Assembly: GCA_046537975.1 (NCBI GenBank) | Contig: JBKHJR010000001.1 | Location: forward strand, 62,001-126,000 | Source: JAWLDV01 sp046537975 | GTDB taxonomy: Bacteria; Desulfobacterota; Desulfobulbia; Desulfobulbales; SURF-16 | Reading direction: 5' to 3' | Length of the DNA: 64,000 nt | Shown: one piece after another, positions 7,852 to 17,567 of the stretch | Layout: the number at the start of each line of letters is the position of its first letter | Numbering within the stretch: the stretch's first letter is position 1 | Translations under genes and position numbers: made by a program | Notes under the pieces: model-generated | Seen by the model: the letters and a program-made list of their open reading frames with translations, nothing else | Told to the model about the DNA's origin: nothing | Database searches by the model: none

Positions 7852-10818
7852 ATGCTTCTCATCCGTTCCCACTATTCCCTGGGCTGGGGAGTCTGTTCGC
7901 CCTCGACCATCTGCCGGACCGCCAGAGATAAGGGGTGGGAGGCTGTTGCCATGATAGACCGCAACAACCTCTACGGTCTCTGGCCCTTCCTGGCCGCAGC
8001 CCGCCGGAACGGGCTCAGACCGATCATCGGGGCCGAACTCCTGGATAGTCATGGTCAGCAGGCCATCTGCCTGGTCAAGGACGATGCCGGTTACAGCAAT
8101 CTCTGCCGCCTGCTCAGCGCCCGGCACTGCCGGGGCGGATTCAGCCTGGGTACGGCTCTGCCTCAGTATAAGCAGGGCCTTCTGGTCCTGAGCCGGGATA
8201 AGACTTTATTGGGGGCCTGGCAGGACAAGGGGGTGGAGGTGGCGGCTGATCTGGGTCGCAGTCCCGGGAGGCGGAGCCATAAACTGCGGCGCTTCGCCTT
8301 GGAGCGCGCCATCCCCCTCTGCTTTCACAGCGACAGTCTTTTTTGCAGGCCGAAAGATCACCAACTTCACCGTCTGCTGCGGGCGATCACCACCGGCAGC
8401 AGTCTAAGCGCCCTTAAAGCCGGACAGGTAGCGGATCCGGGGGCTGTTCTTACCGGACCTGAAGAGCTTGAAAAAAAATTTGCCCTGTGCCCCGAGGCTG
8501 CCGGACATACCAAAAGGCTGACTGCTGCCTGCAGTTTTGCCGGTCCCCGGTTCGGTCTGGTCCTGCCGCCCCATCCCGGCAAAGAAAAGGCCGGAGATCT
8601 CCTGCACCGGGCCGCCTATAAAGGAGCCAGGCAGCGTTACGGCGCTGATCTCTCCGAGGCGGTAGTGGAACGCCTGGACCACGAACTGGCGGTTATCCAT
8701 GCCATGGGTTTTTCCTCCTATTTTCTGGTGGTGCGGGACATTATTCATCATAAGGGGATCCGCCGCCGCATCTGCGGCCGGGGTTCCGGGGCTGCTTCCC
8801 TGGTGGCCTATGTCCTCTATATCACCAATGTCTGCCCCTTGAAGCACAACCTCTATTTTGCCCGCTTTCTCCATCCGGGCCGCCGGGATCCGCCGGATAT
8901 AGATGTGGATTTTGCCTGGGATGAACGGGATGAGGTCCTGGCTGACGTTCTGGAGCAGTTCTCCGGCCGGGCTGCTCTGGTCAGTAATCATGTCCTCTTC
9001 CAGCCCCGGATGGCTATCCGGGAAACTGCCAGGGCCTACGGCCTTCCGGAAAGGGAGATCAGCCGTATAACCGGAAGGGTAGGGAGACTCCGGTCTTTGG
9101 ATGAGGTTGATCTTCTGGATCAGCTCCGGAGGCTTCCCGGCCTGCGGGACTGTGATTTTCCCGAGCCCTGGCCGGAGATCGTCTCCCTGGCTTCAGGTCT
9201 GGTGGGTATTCCCCGTCACCTTTCTGTCCATCCCGGCGGGGTGATTCTCACTCCGGAGCCCATCAGTGACTATGTCCCGGTGGAAATGACCGGCAAAGGG
9301 GTGCCGGTTATTCACTGGGAAAAGGATGGGGCGGAGGAGGCTGGATTGGTAAAGATCGATCTCCTGGGCAACCGCAGCCTGGGGGTGATCCGCGACTGTC
9401 TGGCCAATGTCCGGGCCAATAATATAAGCTTTGACTATCGTTTCTGGCAGCCGGAAGAAGATCGGCGTACCAGAATGCGAATTGCCGGAGGCGGAACCAT
9501 GGGCTGTTTTTATATCGAGAGTCCTGCCATGCGACTTTTGCAGGAGAAGGCGGGGAGCGGCGATTTCGAGCAGCTGGTGCTCCAGTCTTCCATCATCCGG
9601 CCGGCAGCCAATGAGTTTATCCGCGAATATGTCCGCCGCCTGCATGGCGGAAGCTGGCGGCCCCTGCATCCTCTGGTGGGTGATGTGCTTGATGAGAGCT
9701 ACGGGCTCATGGTCTATCAGGAGGATGTCTCCCGGGTAGCCGTGGCCCTGGCCGGATTTTCCGAGGCGGAGGCGGACGGCCTGCGCAAGGTGATGAGTAA
9801 AAAGGACAAGGAGAAGAGACTGGAGGATTATGAAAAAAAATTCGCCGCCGGAGCCGCAGACCGGGGAGTAAGCCGGGAGGTAACCCGGGAGATTTGGGAG
9901 ATGATCATGAGTTTTTCCGGATATTCCTTCTGCAAACCCCACAGCGCCAGCTATGCCCGGGTCTCTTTTCAGGCCGCCTTTCTTAAGGAGCATTTCCCGG
10001 CCGAGTTCATGGCTGCGGTCCTCTCCAATCAGGGGGGCTACTACTCCGCTTTTGCCTACGTCTCTGAGGCCAGACGCCTGGGGTTGAAGGTCCTGCCCCC
10101 TGATGTCAATCAGAGTCGGACAGCCTGGCGGGGGCAGGCGGATAGATTAAGAACGGGTCTGATGGCGGTCAGCCGGTTGAGCCGCCATACCCTGAAGGCT
10201 ATCAGTGACAAAGTCCGGCAGCGGTCTTTTGCCGGGTTGGTGGATTTCCTGGACAGGGTAAGGCCCGGGGAGGATGAGGCCCGGGCCCTGATCCAGGCCG
10301 GGGCATTGGACAGCTTGGACCCTGAGGGCAACCGCACCGTTCTGCTCTGGAATCTGGCTCAGCATCGGAATAGACGGACAAATACAGCCCGGGGCCTTTT
10401 CAGATCCCCTCTGCCGACTCCTCCACCCCTGCCGCCTCCCGAGACCCGGGAGCGGCTGCGGCGGGAGTTCAAGGTCCTGGGATTTCTCTGTGAGCGTCAT
10501 CCCATGGATCTCTACAGGGACAGGCTGGCCGGGACCGGATGCCTGGCGATCAGCAGACTGAGAGAGCATATCAACCGCAGAGTGACTGTAGCGGGCTGGT
10601 TGATATGCGGCAAGCTGCTCCGGACCAGGGAAGGGGAGGCCATGGAGTTTCTGAGCTTCGAGGATGAAAAGGCCCTGGTGGAGACTACCTTTTTCCCCCG
10701 GGTCTACCAGCGCTATGCCCATATCCTGAGTCCCGGCCGGCCTTATCTGCTTACCGGACTGGTGGAGGAGGACTACGGGGCCGTAACCCTGACCGTGGAG
10801 GAGATACAGCGGCTATAA
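7852..10818 (+). CDS. dnaE2: Error-prone DNA polymerase III alpha subunit DnaE2 (ImuC)
   Basis: This 988-residue C-family polymerase has an N-terminal PHP domain (RSHYSLGWGV from residue 5, MIDRNNLYG), a polymerase core with the metal-binding PDIDVDF motif at about 348-354, the DnaE2-type NHVLFQPRMAIRETARAYG segment that follows, HPGGVIL, and a C-terminal helix-hairpin-helix and OB-fold region (VTVAGWLICGKLLRT). Its length and motif spelling fit DnaE2 rather than replicative DnaE1. DnaE2 carries out SOS-induced, error-prone lesion bypass together with ImuB. It starts two bases after the imuB stop, so it is co-transcribed and probably translationally coupled. LexA control is expected from the operon. 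Confidence 0.92.
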   Translation: MLLIRSHYSLGWGVCSPSTICRTARDKGWEAVAMIDRNNLYGLWPFLAAARRNGLRPIIGAELLDSHGQQAICLVKDDAGYSNLCRLLSARHCRGGFSLGTALPQYKQGLLVLSRDKTLLGAWQDKGVEVAADLGRSPGRRSHKLRRFALERAIPLCFHSDSLFCRPKDHQLHRLLRAITTGSSLSALKAGQVADPGAVLTGPEELEKKFALCPEAAGHTKRLTAACSFAGPRFGLVLPPHPGKEKAGDLLHRAAYKGARQRYGADLSEAVVERLDHELAVIHAMGFSSYFLVVRDIIHHKGIRRRICGRGSGAASLVAYVLYITNVCPLKHNLYFARFLHPGRRDPPDIDVDFAWDERDEVLADVLEQFSGRAALVSNHVLFQPRMAIRETARAYGLPEREISRITGRVGRLRSLDEVDLLDQLRRLPGLRDCDFPEPWPEIVSLASGLVGIPRHLSVHPGGVILTPEPISDYVPVEMTGKGVPVIHWEKDGAEEAGLVKIDLLGNRSLGVIRDCLANVRANNISFDYRFWQPEEDRRTRMRIAGGGTMGCFYIESPAMRLLQEKAGSGDFEQLVLQSSIIRPAANEFIREYVRRLHGGSWRPLHPLVGDVLDESYGLMVYQEDVSRVAVALAGFSEAEADGLRKVMSKKDKEKRLEDYEKKFAAGAADRGVSREVTREIWEMIMSFSGYSFCKPHSASYARVSFQAAFLKEHFPAEFMAAVLSNQGGYYSAFAYVSEARRLGLKVLPPDVNQSRTAWRGQADRLRTGLMAVSRLSRHTLKAISDKVRQRSFAGLVDFLDRVRPGEDEARALIQAGALDSLDPEGNRTVLLWNLAQHRNRRTNTARGLFRSPLPTPPPLPPPETRERLRREFKVLGFLCERHPMDLYRDRLAGTGCLAISRLREHINRRVTVAGWLICGKLLRTREGEAMEFLSFEDEKALVETTFFPRVYQRYAHILSPGRPYLLTGLVEEDYGAVTLTVEEIQRL

Positions 10819-10925
10819 TACACTATTGCCGGGTCCCGCCATCTTGCCCTGAAACACTGGAGATCGTTCCGGCCGTTTCTGAACCGCAGGCCTCGAGATT
10901 GCCGGTTTTTAATGGCCGGATCTTG

Positions 10926-11234
10926 TCAGGTGGCATTCACCTCCAGAATCTTGGCATATTCGATGTATAGGTTTTTAAGTTTTTTCCGTAAGTCACGAAT
11001 GCGCTCTGAATCTTCTTTTGAAGCAAAACGGGGTTCGCTTATGGAATAGATATACTTATGAAGTTCGTCAATAATCTGCTCGGTGGACCGGCGCCAGTCC
11101 TTGGTGCAGGACACTCTCAACGCTTTCACTTCCTCCATGTCCTCTTCCAGTATCTTAAGGGACTTTTCCAGGTTATCCATGAAATTGCGGTGAGCAGTAA
11201 GCATGGATTTTTCCATATCTACTTGTCTTTGCAT
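10926..11234 (-). CDS. Small coiled-coil protein of unknown function
   Basis: The 102 residues are highly charged and almost wholly helical, with heptad-like runs (MDNLEKSLKILEEDMEEVKALR and a second stretch near the C-terminus, SERIRDLRKKLKNLY). There is one cysteine and no signal peptide or known motif. A strong ribosome site (GAGAGGAG, five to six bases before the ATG) and a codon pattern unlike the surrounding antisense frames support a real gene. It stands alone, converging with dnaE2 and diverging from the antiporter gene. Its function cannot be deduced. Confidence 0.7.
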   Translation of the reverse strand: MQRQVDMEKSMLTAHRNFMDNLEKSLKILEEDMEEVKALRVSCTKDWRRSTEQIIDELHKYIYSISEPRFASKEDSERIRDLRKKLKNLYIEYAKILEVNAT

Positions 11235-11509
11235 TTTTTACTCCTCTCTTCATTGGATTTGTTAGAGATAAAAGTAAACTTATCCTTTATTATCAGCTTA
11301 TAATTTCCTTCCGTGCTTAGTCAAATAATTTTCCTATCCTTCGGACCTCCATTTTCTGAGGTCATGCCGGCGAATAGCTGAAACCGGCCATACTTCTTTC
11401 CCGTGGAGTTTTTCTCTGTGCTTTGATATGATAGGTGACGTAGGAAAGTGCCGGGTAAGTACTTCTACCCGGCAATGACCACCGTATCTGATTAACCGGA
11501 GATTGTAGT

Positions 11510-13654
11510 ATGGATGGTGTGACCTTTGCTCTGGCCTTGATCCTGGGAATGGGATTTGTGGCCTCCAAGCTTGCCCAGCTCCTGCGTCTTCCCTCGGTAA
11601 CCGGCTATATTCTGGCCGGTATTGCCTTGGGACCCAGTGGATTGAATCTTATAACCCAGGGCATGGTTGAAGACGAGCTCAGTCATTTTATCCAGATCGC
11701 CCTGATGCTTATTGCTTTTGGGATAGGTGAGCATCTCGAATTAAATAAACTGCGCCATACCATAAAAAGTGTCGGCCTTATCAGCTTCTGCGAGAGCAGT
11801 GCGACCCTGCTGCTGGTTACAGCCGGCATTTTTCTGACTCTCCTGTTAATTGGTCCTCCTCAAGCGGTCTGGAACCTGACTGATTATATCTATGTCTCCC
11901 TGCTTTTAGGGGCGGTTTCCATTGCCACAGCCCCGGCCAGTACCCTGCACGTCATAAGGGAGATAAGGGCTTCAGGGCCGATGACCACCACTTTGCTTCA
12001 GGTGGTGGTTGTCAATAACAGCCTGGCTATCATCGTCTTCGGAGTCGTCGTTTCCCTGGTGGATAAATTAATCAGCGGCGGAACCGATCTCGGGATCCCA
12101 TTGCTGGTTACTATTGTTTCCGGCAGTCTTGCCAACGTTCTGGTCTCCCTGTTTATGGGAGTGATCACCGGACTTTTGATTGATTTTACCATCAATCGGC
12201 TCAAGTATCGCAGTGAAATACTTATTGCCGGACTCTCCCTCCTTCTCCTTTGCGGTGAGACAGCCCGTGCTCTGGAATACTCGCCGCTCCTGGCCGGCAT
12301 AGCAGCAGGTTTCATCATTGTTAATCGCAATCTCCGGGACGTCAGGCTGTTCCGGGTTCTGAATTATTTTGAACCACCTATCTATGTACTATTCTTTGCT
12401 CTGGCCGGAGCTCACCTTGATCTTACCCTTTTTTCCACTGCCGGCCTTCTGGGCTTCAGCTATTTTCTTTTCCGGGCCGCCGGCAAGTATATGGGAGCCA
12501 GGCTGGGTTCCAGCCTGACCGCTTCCTCCCATGCAATACGCAACAATATCGGCCTGGCCCTGATTCCCCAGGCAGGAATCGCCATCGGTCTGGTCTTTTT
12601 GATGCAGAATTTTTCCAATCTCCAAGCATATGTATCCACCATAACCACAGTGGTTCTGGCCGGCGTCTTTCTCTCGGAACTGATCGGGCCGGTTTTAGCC
12701 AAATGTGCCATGGAGGCGGTCGGGGAGGCTGTGGCCCTAAGAGATGAAGTGCAAAGACCGCCCTCCCGGGACATCTGCCCCCTGCCCTGGAAAAAGGAGG
12801 AGTTCCAGTTGGTTCCCTGGACTTGGGAACGCCTGGAACAGGCAAGAAATCCCAGCGGAGAGGTTCTTTTTGGACTTTCCCATATGAAGACGACCGGAGG
12901 ACTTACCCGGATAGCCACTATCCTGGCCCATCATGCCCGTGCCATTCCGGTGGCAGTCAGGGTTAACCCTTATGATCCGTCTGTAAATCAGCTCGAGCAT
13001 CTGGAAGAGAGCCAGAATCTTTTCAGAGGCGCCATAGACGAGGCCTTCAGTATGGGATACCGACTGGAGACGCTCACCGTTCATTCGCATGACATTGCCG
13101 AAGGTATCCTGGAAGCGGCTGCTTTGGCCGATACCAGAATGATTCTTCTGGGTCACCCCAAGACTCAGCCAACCAAGCGTCTGCAGTATGTTGTGGATAA
13201 GGTGGCAGCCAGGGCAACCTGCCCGGTGGTGGTGGTCAGATTTGCCGGGGTCTTGCATACGGAAAGAATTATTGTACCCCTGACCGGTATCGAAGAGTTG
13301 GAGAACTTGCAGGATGTAATCTCTTCTCTTGCTGCGATCGGCCGTCATAAAATTACTTTCTTTTACCTGATGCCGCCGGAGACTCCGGAAAATGAGCAGG
13401 AAGAGGCCAAAAAACAACTCCTGACCTGGGCCGAAGAAGAACTGTCTACTGCAGTTCAGGCCAAAATCGCCGCAACCGAAGCCCGCCTGGCCTCAATTGC
13501 CGAGGAGGCGGAGTATTATGATCTGGTGGTTATGGATGCTACCCCGGTGCATGGGCTGAAGCGGATTTTTTTCGGTTCTCTGGCTGAAAACGTGGCCCAG
13601 CAATGTGACAAGAATATTCTGATGGTGCACCGCAGAAAGAAGAGCCAGGGTTAA
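11510..13654 (+). CDS. CPA2-type cation:proton antiporter fused to universal stress domains
   Basis: Residues 1-400 form a predicted 11-13-helix Na+/H+ exchanger module (PSVTGYILAGIALGPSGL near residue 30, APASTLHVIREIRASGP, then a KxxGARLGSSLTAS segment). Residues ~420-714 are soluble and resemble two universal-stress-protein domains. The first contains SHDIAEGILEAAALADTRMILLG. The second has an ATRAT-CPVVVV lead-in and ends in GSLAENVAQQCDKNILMVHR, the usual USP G-x-x-x-x-x-V end. Such fusions are known bacterial monovalent cation antiporters with nucleotide-responsive tails. The exact ion is not predictable. It is 44 bases upstream of the ahcY-like gene. Confidence 0.88.
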   Translation: MDGVTFALALILGMGFVASKLAQLLRLPSVTGYILAGIALGPSGLNLITQGMVEDELSHFIQIALMLIAFGIGEHLELNKLRHTIKSVGLISFCESSATLLLVTAGIFLTLLLIGPPQAVWNLTDYIYVSLLLGAVSIATAPASTLHVIREIRASGPMTTTLLQVVVVNNSLAIIVFGVVVSLVDKLISGGTDLGIPLLVTIVSGSLANVLVSLFMGVITGLLIDFTINRLKYRSEILIAGLSLLLLCGETARALEYSPLLAGIAAGFIIVNRNLRDVRLFRVLNYFEPPIYVLFFALAGAHLDLTLFSTAGLLGFSYFLFRAAGKYMGARLGSSLTASSHAIRNNIGLALIPQAGIAIGLVFLMQNFSNLQAYVSTITTVVLAGVFLSELIGPVLAKCAMEAVGEAVALRDEVQRPPSRDICPLPWKKEEFQLVPWTWERLEQARNPSGEVLFGLSHMKTTGGLTRIATILAHHARAIPVAVRVNPYDPSVNQLEHLEESQNLFRGAIDEAFSMGYRLETLTVHSHDIAEGILEAAALADTRMILLGHPKTQPTKRLQYVVDKVAARATCPVVVVRFAGVLHTERIIVPLTGIEELENLQDVISSLAAIGRHKITFFYLMPPETPENEQEEAKKQLLTWAEEELSTAVQAKIAATEARLASIAEEAEYYDLVVMDATPVHGLKRIFFGSLAENVAQQCDKNILMVHRRKKSQG

Positions 13655-13697
13655 ACATTTTACGCAGCAGTTATTCCCATTTAAGGGGGGTGAGGAC

Positions 13698-14429
13698 ATG
13701 CCGGTCCACAGTGATGTAAATGACATATCTTTAGCTGACCATGGTGAAGCCCGCATTGAATGGGCTCTGAAGGAAATGCCTGTCGTCCGGAACCTGATGG
13801 AGAGATTTGCCCGGGAAAAACCTCTGGCCGGGGGGATTGCCATGCGGGCCAAAGGACTTGGCGCTAACGTAGTAGTAACCGAAGTCGAGCCCCTGCGGGC
13901 TCTGGAAGCTGCCATGGACGGCTATCGGGTTATGCCTATGCTGGAAGCAGCGACGATCTCCGATTTCATCATCAGCGCCACGGGGGACAAAAATGTGGTT
14001 GATAAGGCCCATTTTGAAGTGATGAAGGATGGCTGCGTGGTCGCAAATTCAGGTCATTTCAATGTAGAGATCAATATCCCCGCTTTGGAGGAAATGGCGA
14101 TAAGAAAGGAACAGCCCCGGGAATACGTGGATGAATACTACCTGCCTTCGGGGCGCACTGTCCGCCTGTTGGCCAGGGGAAGACTGGTTAATCTGGCAGC
14201 TGCCGAAGGTCATCCCGCCGCGGTAATGGACATGAGTTTCGCCAACCAAGCACTCTGTGCCGAATTCCTCTGCAACAATAAAACGGGCCTGGAAAACAGG
14301 GTGCATCCTGTCCCGGGTCCAATCGACCGGAAGATTGCCGGCTTGAAGCTTGAGGCAATGAAGATCGGCATTGATAAACTGACTGATGAGCAGACCAGGT
14401 ATTTAGCCTCCTGGAAGGAGGGAACCTGA
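13698..14429 (+). pseudogene. ahcY: S-adenosylhomocysteine hydrolase with large in-frame internal deletion
   Basis: The 243-residue frame is intact and has a good ribosome site (AAGGGGGGTGAGG), but it is not a whole enzyme. Residues 1-43 match the SAHH N-terminus (DISLADHGEARIEWALKEMPV, FAREKPLAG). Residue 44 onward jumps to the second half of the NAD domain (GIAMRAKGLGANVVVTEV, SGHFNVEI, LVNLAAAEGHPAAVMDMSFANQAL). Bacterial SAHH is about 415-430 residues, so roughly 175 are missing, including the substrate-binding domain, all catalytic residues and the start of the GxGxxG NAD loop. The join falls in CTGGCCGGGGGG. It is either a real deletion leaving a dead gene or a faulty assembly join. Hydrolase activity is not expected. 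Confidence 0.85.
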
Positions 14430-14719
14430 CAGTTCATGAACGGGGCGGTTGAATTTATCGGCACGGAATCTTTAGGAGGCCGCGGTTTAAGTTGTTCTAT
14501 TAAAGCGGGATAGATGGATCGTCATTGATCCGGAAGCGGCGCTTGGTTACCTCCGGCATGGTTTACTTCCCCACCCGCTCCAGGTTGCAGAAGGTGAACG
14601 GGCGCGCCGGCGGCAAACATTATCCTGTTTTCCATATCCCGCCTTTAACAATTGTAGTTTGAATAAAGATAAATTTAAGCCTATAATTTTGGTGAGACAT
14701 TTTCCTATCTTAAATCCTG

Positions 14720-15139
14720 ATGGTTAAATATATGATACCCCGTTCAGTTAAGATTCTTATCCTGGTCCATATAATCATCAGCTTGGTGGGGATGGCTGCC
14801 CATCTTGATCAACACCCGCCCGGCCAAAGTCTTTTTTTCTGGTGGCCGGTCCTGGGGGGAGTCGTCAGTCTGGTTGTAGTGCCCCTCCTTTATGCCAGAC
14901 CCGCTACTGTGGCCTGGGGCTTTCTGTTCAACGCCATGTTCGTGGTCATCGGCACCCTGGGTATGGCCTATTTCTTGCTTATTACCTTTGAAGGTTCTTT
15001 AACCTTTTATCGACTGATCACTGAATCCACTCTGCCCAAGATTTTCCTTTTATGGACGAGGCTGCTGGTAGCCTGGTTTATTCTGACTGAAATGGAAGCA
15101 CTGAAGATAAGCACGGCGGATGGAGGTTGCCTGGAGTGA
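14720..15139 (+). CDS. Small four-helix membrane protein of unknown function
   Basis: The 139 residues hold about four hydrophobic segments (KILILVHIIISLVGMAA, WWPVLGGVVSLVVVPLL, GFLFNAMFVVIGTLGMAYFLL, and FLLWTRLLVAWFILTEMEAL). No family was recognised. Its stop codon overlaps the GTG start of the next gene (GTGA), so the two are translated together. It may be a membrane partner of the flavo-oxidoreductase or help insert its haems, but that is only inferred from linkage. The 290 bases upstream (14430-14719) show no other gene. Confidence 0.7.
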   Translation: MVKYMIPRSVKILILVHIIISLVGMAAHLDQHPPGQSLFFWWPVLGGVVSLVVVPLLYARPATVAWGFLFNAMFVVIGTLGMAYFLLITFEGSLTFYRLITESTLPKIFLLWTRLLVAWFILTEMEALKISTADGGCLE

Positions 15140-16503
15140 CTGGAAAAACAGCGGTGCAGGCAGAAATTTTGTCCCCGACCAGGCGCATCCTCCTGGGCAG
15201 CCTGTTCATCATGCTGGTTGTCCTGCTGTTGATCTGTGCCGCCGGCATACCTTTTGTTTTTGAATCCCAATCCCTGCGCTATAAACTGGGAATAGACAAG
15301 ACCCTGCTGCGCACAGGTAAGGTGTTGGGCATACTCGCCGCTGTTCTTCTGCTCCTGCAGCTCGTTCTCAGTGCCCGTTTAAAGGTACTGGATAATATAT
15401 ATGGGCTGAACAGACTCTATATTGTCCACCGGATAAGCGCTGTAACAGTTGCCGTCCTGGCAGTCCTGCATCCCTTCTTTGTCTTTGCCCCGGAAGATAT
15501 AACCAGCCTGCCCCCGGAGCTCAAATTCTGGCCTGAAATCCTGGGGGCTGCCCTGCTGCTGACCATCTGGACCATTACCTCCACCGCTCTTTTCCGGCGC
15601 TTCCTTGACCTGCCGTTTAATCTCTGGTGGCTCGCTCACCGGGCTGCGACTTTTATTGCTGTGGTTTTTCTGTTTGTCCATGTCCTCTTTGTCAGCGACA
15701 CCTTTGAACAGGGGCTGCCCCGCTCGATTGTGCTGGGCGCCGCTGGATGCTGGACTGTGATTTTCGGCTGGGTAAAGCTCAAGCCTTTTCTTCATAAAAG
15801 AAAGCCCTATACGGTCAGTGAAGTGGAAAAGGCGGCCCGGAACACTTATTCGGTCACCCTTGAGCCGCAGCACGGCAGTGTTTTATCCTATCTTCCCGGT
15901 CAGTTTGTCTTTGTTTCCTTCAAAGCTGAAAATCTTCCGGCAGAAGAGCATCCTTTCACCCTATCCTCATCCCCGACCCGGCCCCAGTCCCTGCAGTTCT
16001 CTATCCACTGCAGCGGTGACTGGACCAGGAAGATCGGCCTGCTCAATGCAGGAGAGACCGCGGTGCTGGCCGGTCCTTACGGCCTGTTCAGCCATTTGGT
16101 TAGGGCAGGCCGTAGGGAAATCGTCATGATTGCCGGCGGTATCGGCATCACGCCTATGCTGAGCATGCTGCGTTACATGGCGGATACAGGCGACACCAGG
16201 CGAATAACCCTGATCTGGAGTAACCGGACCCGGGAGGACAAAGTCTATGGCCAGGAATTTCGCGGCCTGGAAGAACGGCTTCCCGGACTGCGGCTCATTG
16301 ACGTTTTTACTCGGGAAGATGGTCAGGAAGAGGCATCCGGACGGCTGGACCGGGGGATGCTGGCAAGGCTTCTGGCTGACTGCGATCGGCGGGCCGTGGC
16401 TTTTATCTGCGGTCCACCCCGGATGATGAAGGAGATAAAGAGTATTATGGTCCGGCTCGGCTTCAAGCGGGGCTTTATCCACCTGGAGGAGTTTGCCCTG
16501 TAG
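15136..16503 (+). CDS. Ferric-reductase-like membrane flavo-oxidoreductase
   Basis: The N-terminal half (~residues 1-215) has six hydrophobic segments with the paired histidines of ferric-reductase-like haem domains (VHRISAVTVAVLAVLHPFF and LAHRAATFIAVVFLFVH). The C-terminal half is a ferredoxin-NADP reductase module: FAD-binding HPFTLSSSP near residue 275, an NAD-binding GGIGITPMLSMLRY, and the terminal CGPPRMM. It should move electrons from NAD(P)H via FAD across two b-type haems to an extracytoplasmic acceptor. The acceptor is unknown. I prefer the GTG at 15136, which overlaps the previous stop, to the TTG at 15127 because GGAGG lies nine bases before it. Confidence 0.85.
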   Translation: MTGKTAVQAEILSPTRRILLGSLFIMLVVLLLICAAGIPFVFESQSLRYKLGIDKTLLRTGKVLGILAAVLLLLQLVLSARLKVLDNIYGLNRLYIVHRISAVTVAVLAVLHPFFVFAPEDITSLPPELKFWPEILGAALLLTIWTITSTALFRRFLDLPFNLWWLAHRAATFIAVVFLFVHVLFVSDTFEQGLPRSIVLGAAGCWTVIFGWVKLKPFLHKRKPYTVSEVEKAARNTYSVTLEPQHGSVLSYLPGQFVFVSFKAENLPAEEHPFTLSSSPTRPQSLQFSIHCSGDWTRKIGLLNAGETAVLAGPYGLFSHLVRAGRREIVMIAGGIGITPMLSMLRYMADTGDTRRITLIWSNRTREDKVYGQEFRGLEERLPGLRLIDVFTREDGQEEASGRLDRGMLARLLADCDRRAVAFICGPPRMMKEIKSIMVRLGFKRGFIHLEEFAL

Positions 16504-16586
16504 AAAGCCTGGATTAATCGGTGTACTCTAAACAATAAAGAATAGGTAATCTGTTATAAATTGACGAAATAAAAAGGAGGCCTACC

Positions 16587-17186
16587 ATGATTAAAAAAAC
16601 CGCCATCTTGCTTTTTGTTTTTGCTGTCCTGTTTTTGTCCGGTCGGCAGATCCAGGCCGCAGCCACTGAATGGAGGTTTGATCCTATCCATTCCAACTTC
16701 TATTTTGAAATTGATCATACCTATGCCACGGTGCGGGGATTTTTTGACGATTTTTCCGGCACCTTCCAATTTGATCCGGATAACCTGAAAGACAGCAGAA
16801 TAGTCTTTCAGGTGGAAACCAAAAGCGTCAATACCAATGAGCGGAAAAGGGATAATCATCTGCGTACCGATGAATTTCTTAATGTCAAAAAATATCCCAT
16901 GATGACCTTTAAAAGCCGCGAGATCACCAAAGCCGGGGACAGTGAATACGAAATTGACGGTGAGCTGACCATAAAAGATGTAACCAGATCTGTTACTCTT
17001 AATCTTCATTATTCAGGCATGCAGGAAAATCCCCTGGAACCCGGGCAGACCATAGCTGGTTTCGAGTCCCGTCTGACCATTGATCGTTTTGATTATAATG
17101 TTGGCACCGGCAAATTTTATGAAATGGGAGTGGTGGGCAGGGACGTTGATATTCTGATTACCCTGGAAATGGTGCGTGAGGACTGA
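16587..17186 (+). CDS. YceI-family periplasmic lipid-binding protein
   Basis: The 199 residues start with a signal peptide (MIKKTAILLFVFAVLFLSG, cleavage near QAAA) and continue as a typical YceI beta-barrel. Family marks include WRFDPIHSNFYFEIDH, GTFQFDPDNLKDS, the KRDNHLRTDEFLNVKKYPMMTF core, and the VGRDVDILITLE end. YceI proteins bind isoprenoid quinones or other lipids in the periplasm. A strong AAAAGGAGG ribosome site precedes the ATG. It follows the flavo-oxidoreductase by 83 bases, and a shared redox or quinone role is possible but unproven. Confidence 0.9.
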   Translation: MIKKTAILLFVFAVLFLSGRQIQAAATEWRFDPIHSNFYFEIDHTYATVRGFFDDFSGTFQFDPDNLKDSRIVFQVETKSVNTNERKRDNHLRTDEFLNVKKYPMMTFKSREITKAGDSEYEIDGELTIKDVTRSVTLNLHYSGMQENPLEPGQTIAGFESRLTIDRFDYNVGTGKFYEMGVVGRDVDILITLEMVRED

Positions 17187-17567
17187 CCGCAAATCCTGCA
17201 GGCTGTTCGCTGTCTGGTCCTTTCCACCCTTGCCCGGCATTGACCGGCCGGATTTTTTTGCAGGCCTTGGTATATCATTAGAGATTGGCAGACGGATTAT
17301 TTCATCCCGTCTTTCACGGCGGTGATTATCAGCTGTATATGCCAATCTCTTTACCATTTGCCCTCCAATTGCCTTAAATAATTAACTGGTCAATGTCCTC
17401 TTTTCTTTTCCCGAGATTATTTGTTATCCTGCTCCACTATCACCGGTAATCTTTTACTTTAAAGGGTGCTTGGCAAAATAAATTTAGGGCGGTAATAAGA
17501 TGATTAAGTTAAAATTATCGGTTTAAGATATTCTTTCCGGAAAGAAAAAAATAAGCTGTTTTTTACC
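17187..17567. other. Intergenic region before the split-Rad50 operon
   Basis: This 381-base stretch contains a weak terminator candidate for the YceI gene at 17234-17259, an AT-rich segment from about 17370, and presumably the promoter of the Rad50/Mre11-like operon. No open frame with a ribosome site was seen. I could not identify a convincing LexA-like palindrome of the type found at 5917-5946. Confidence 0.45.
17234..17259 (+). terminator. Weak intrinsic terminator candidate after YceI gene
   Basis: CCGGC (17234-17238) can pair with GCCGG (17247-17251) around an eight-base loop, followed by A and seven T. The stem is short, so confidence is low. Confidence 0.45.
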
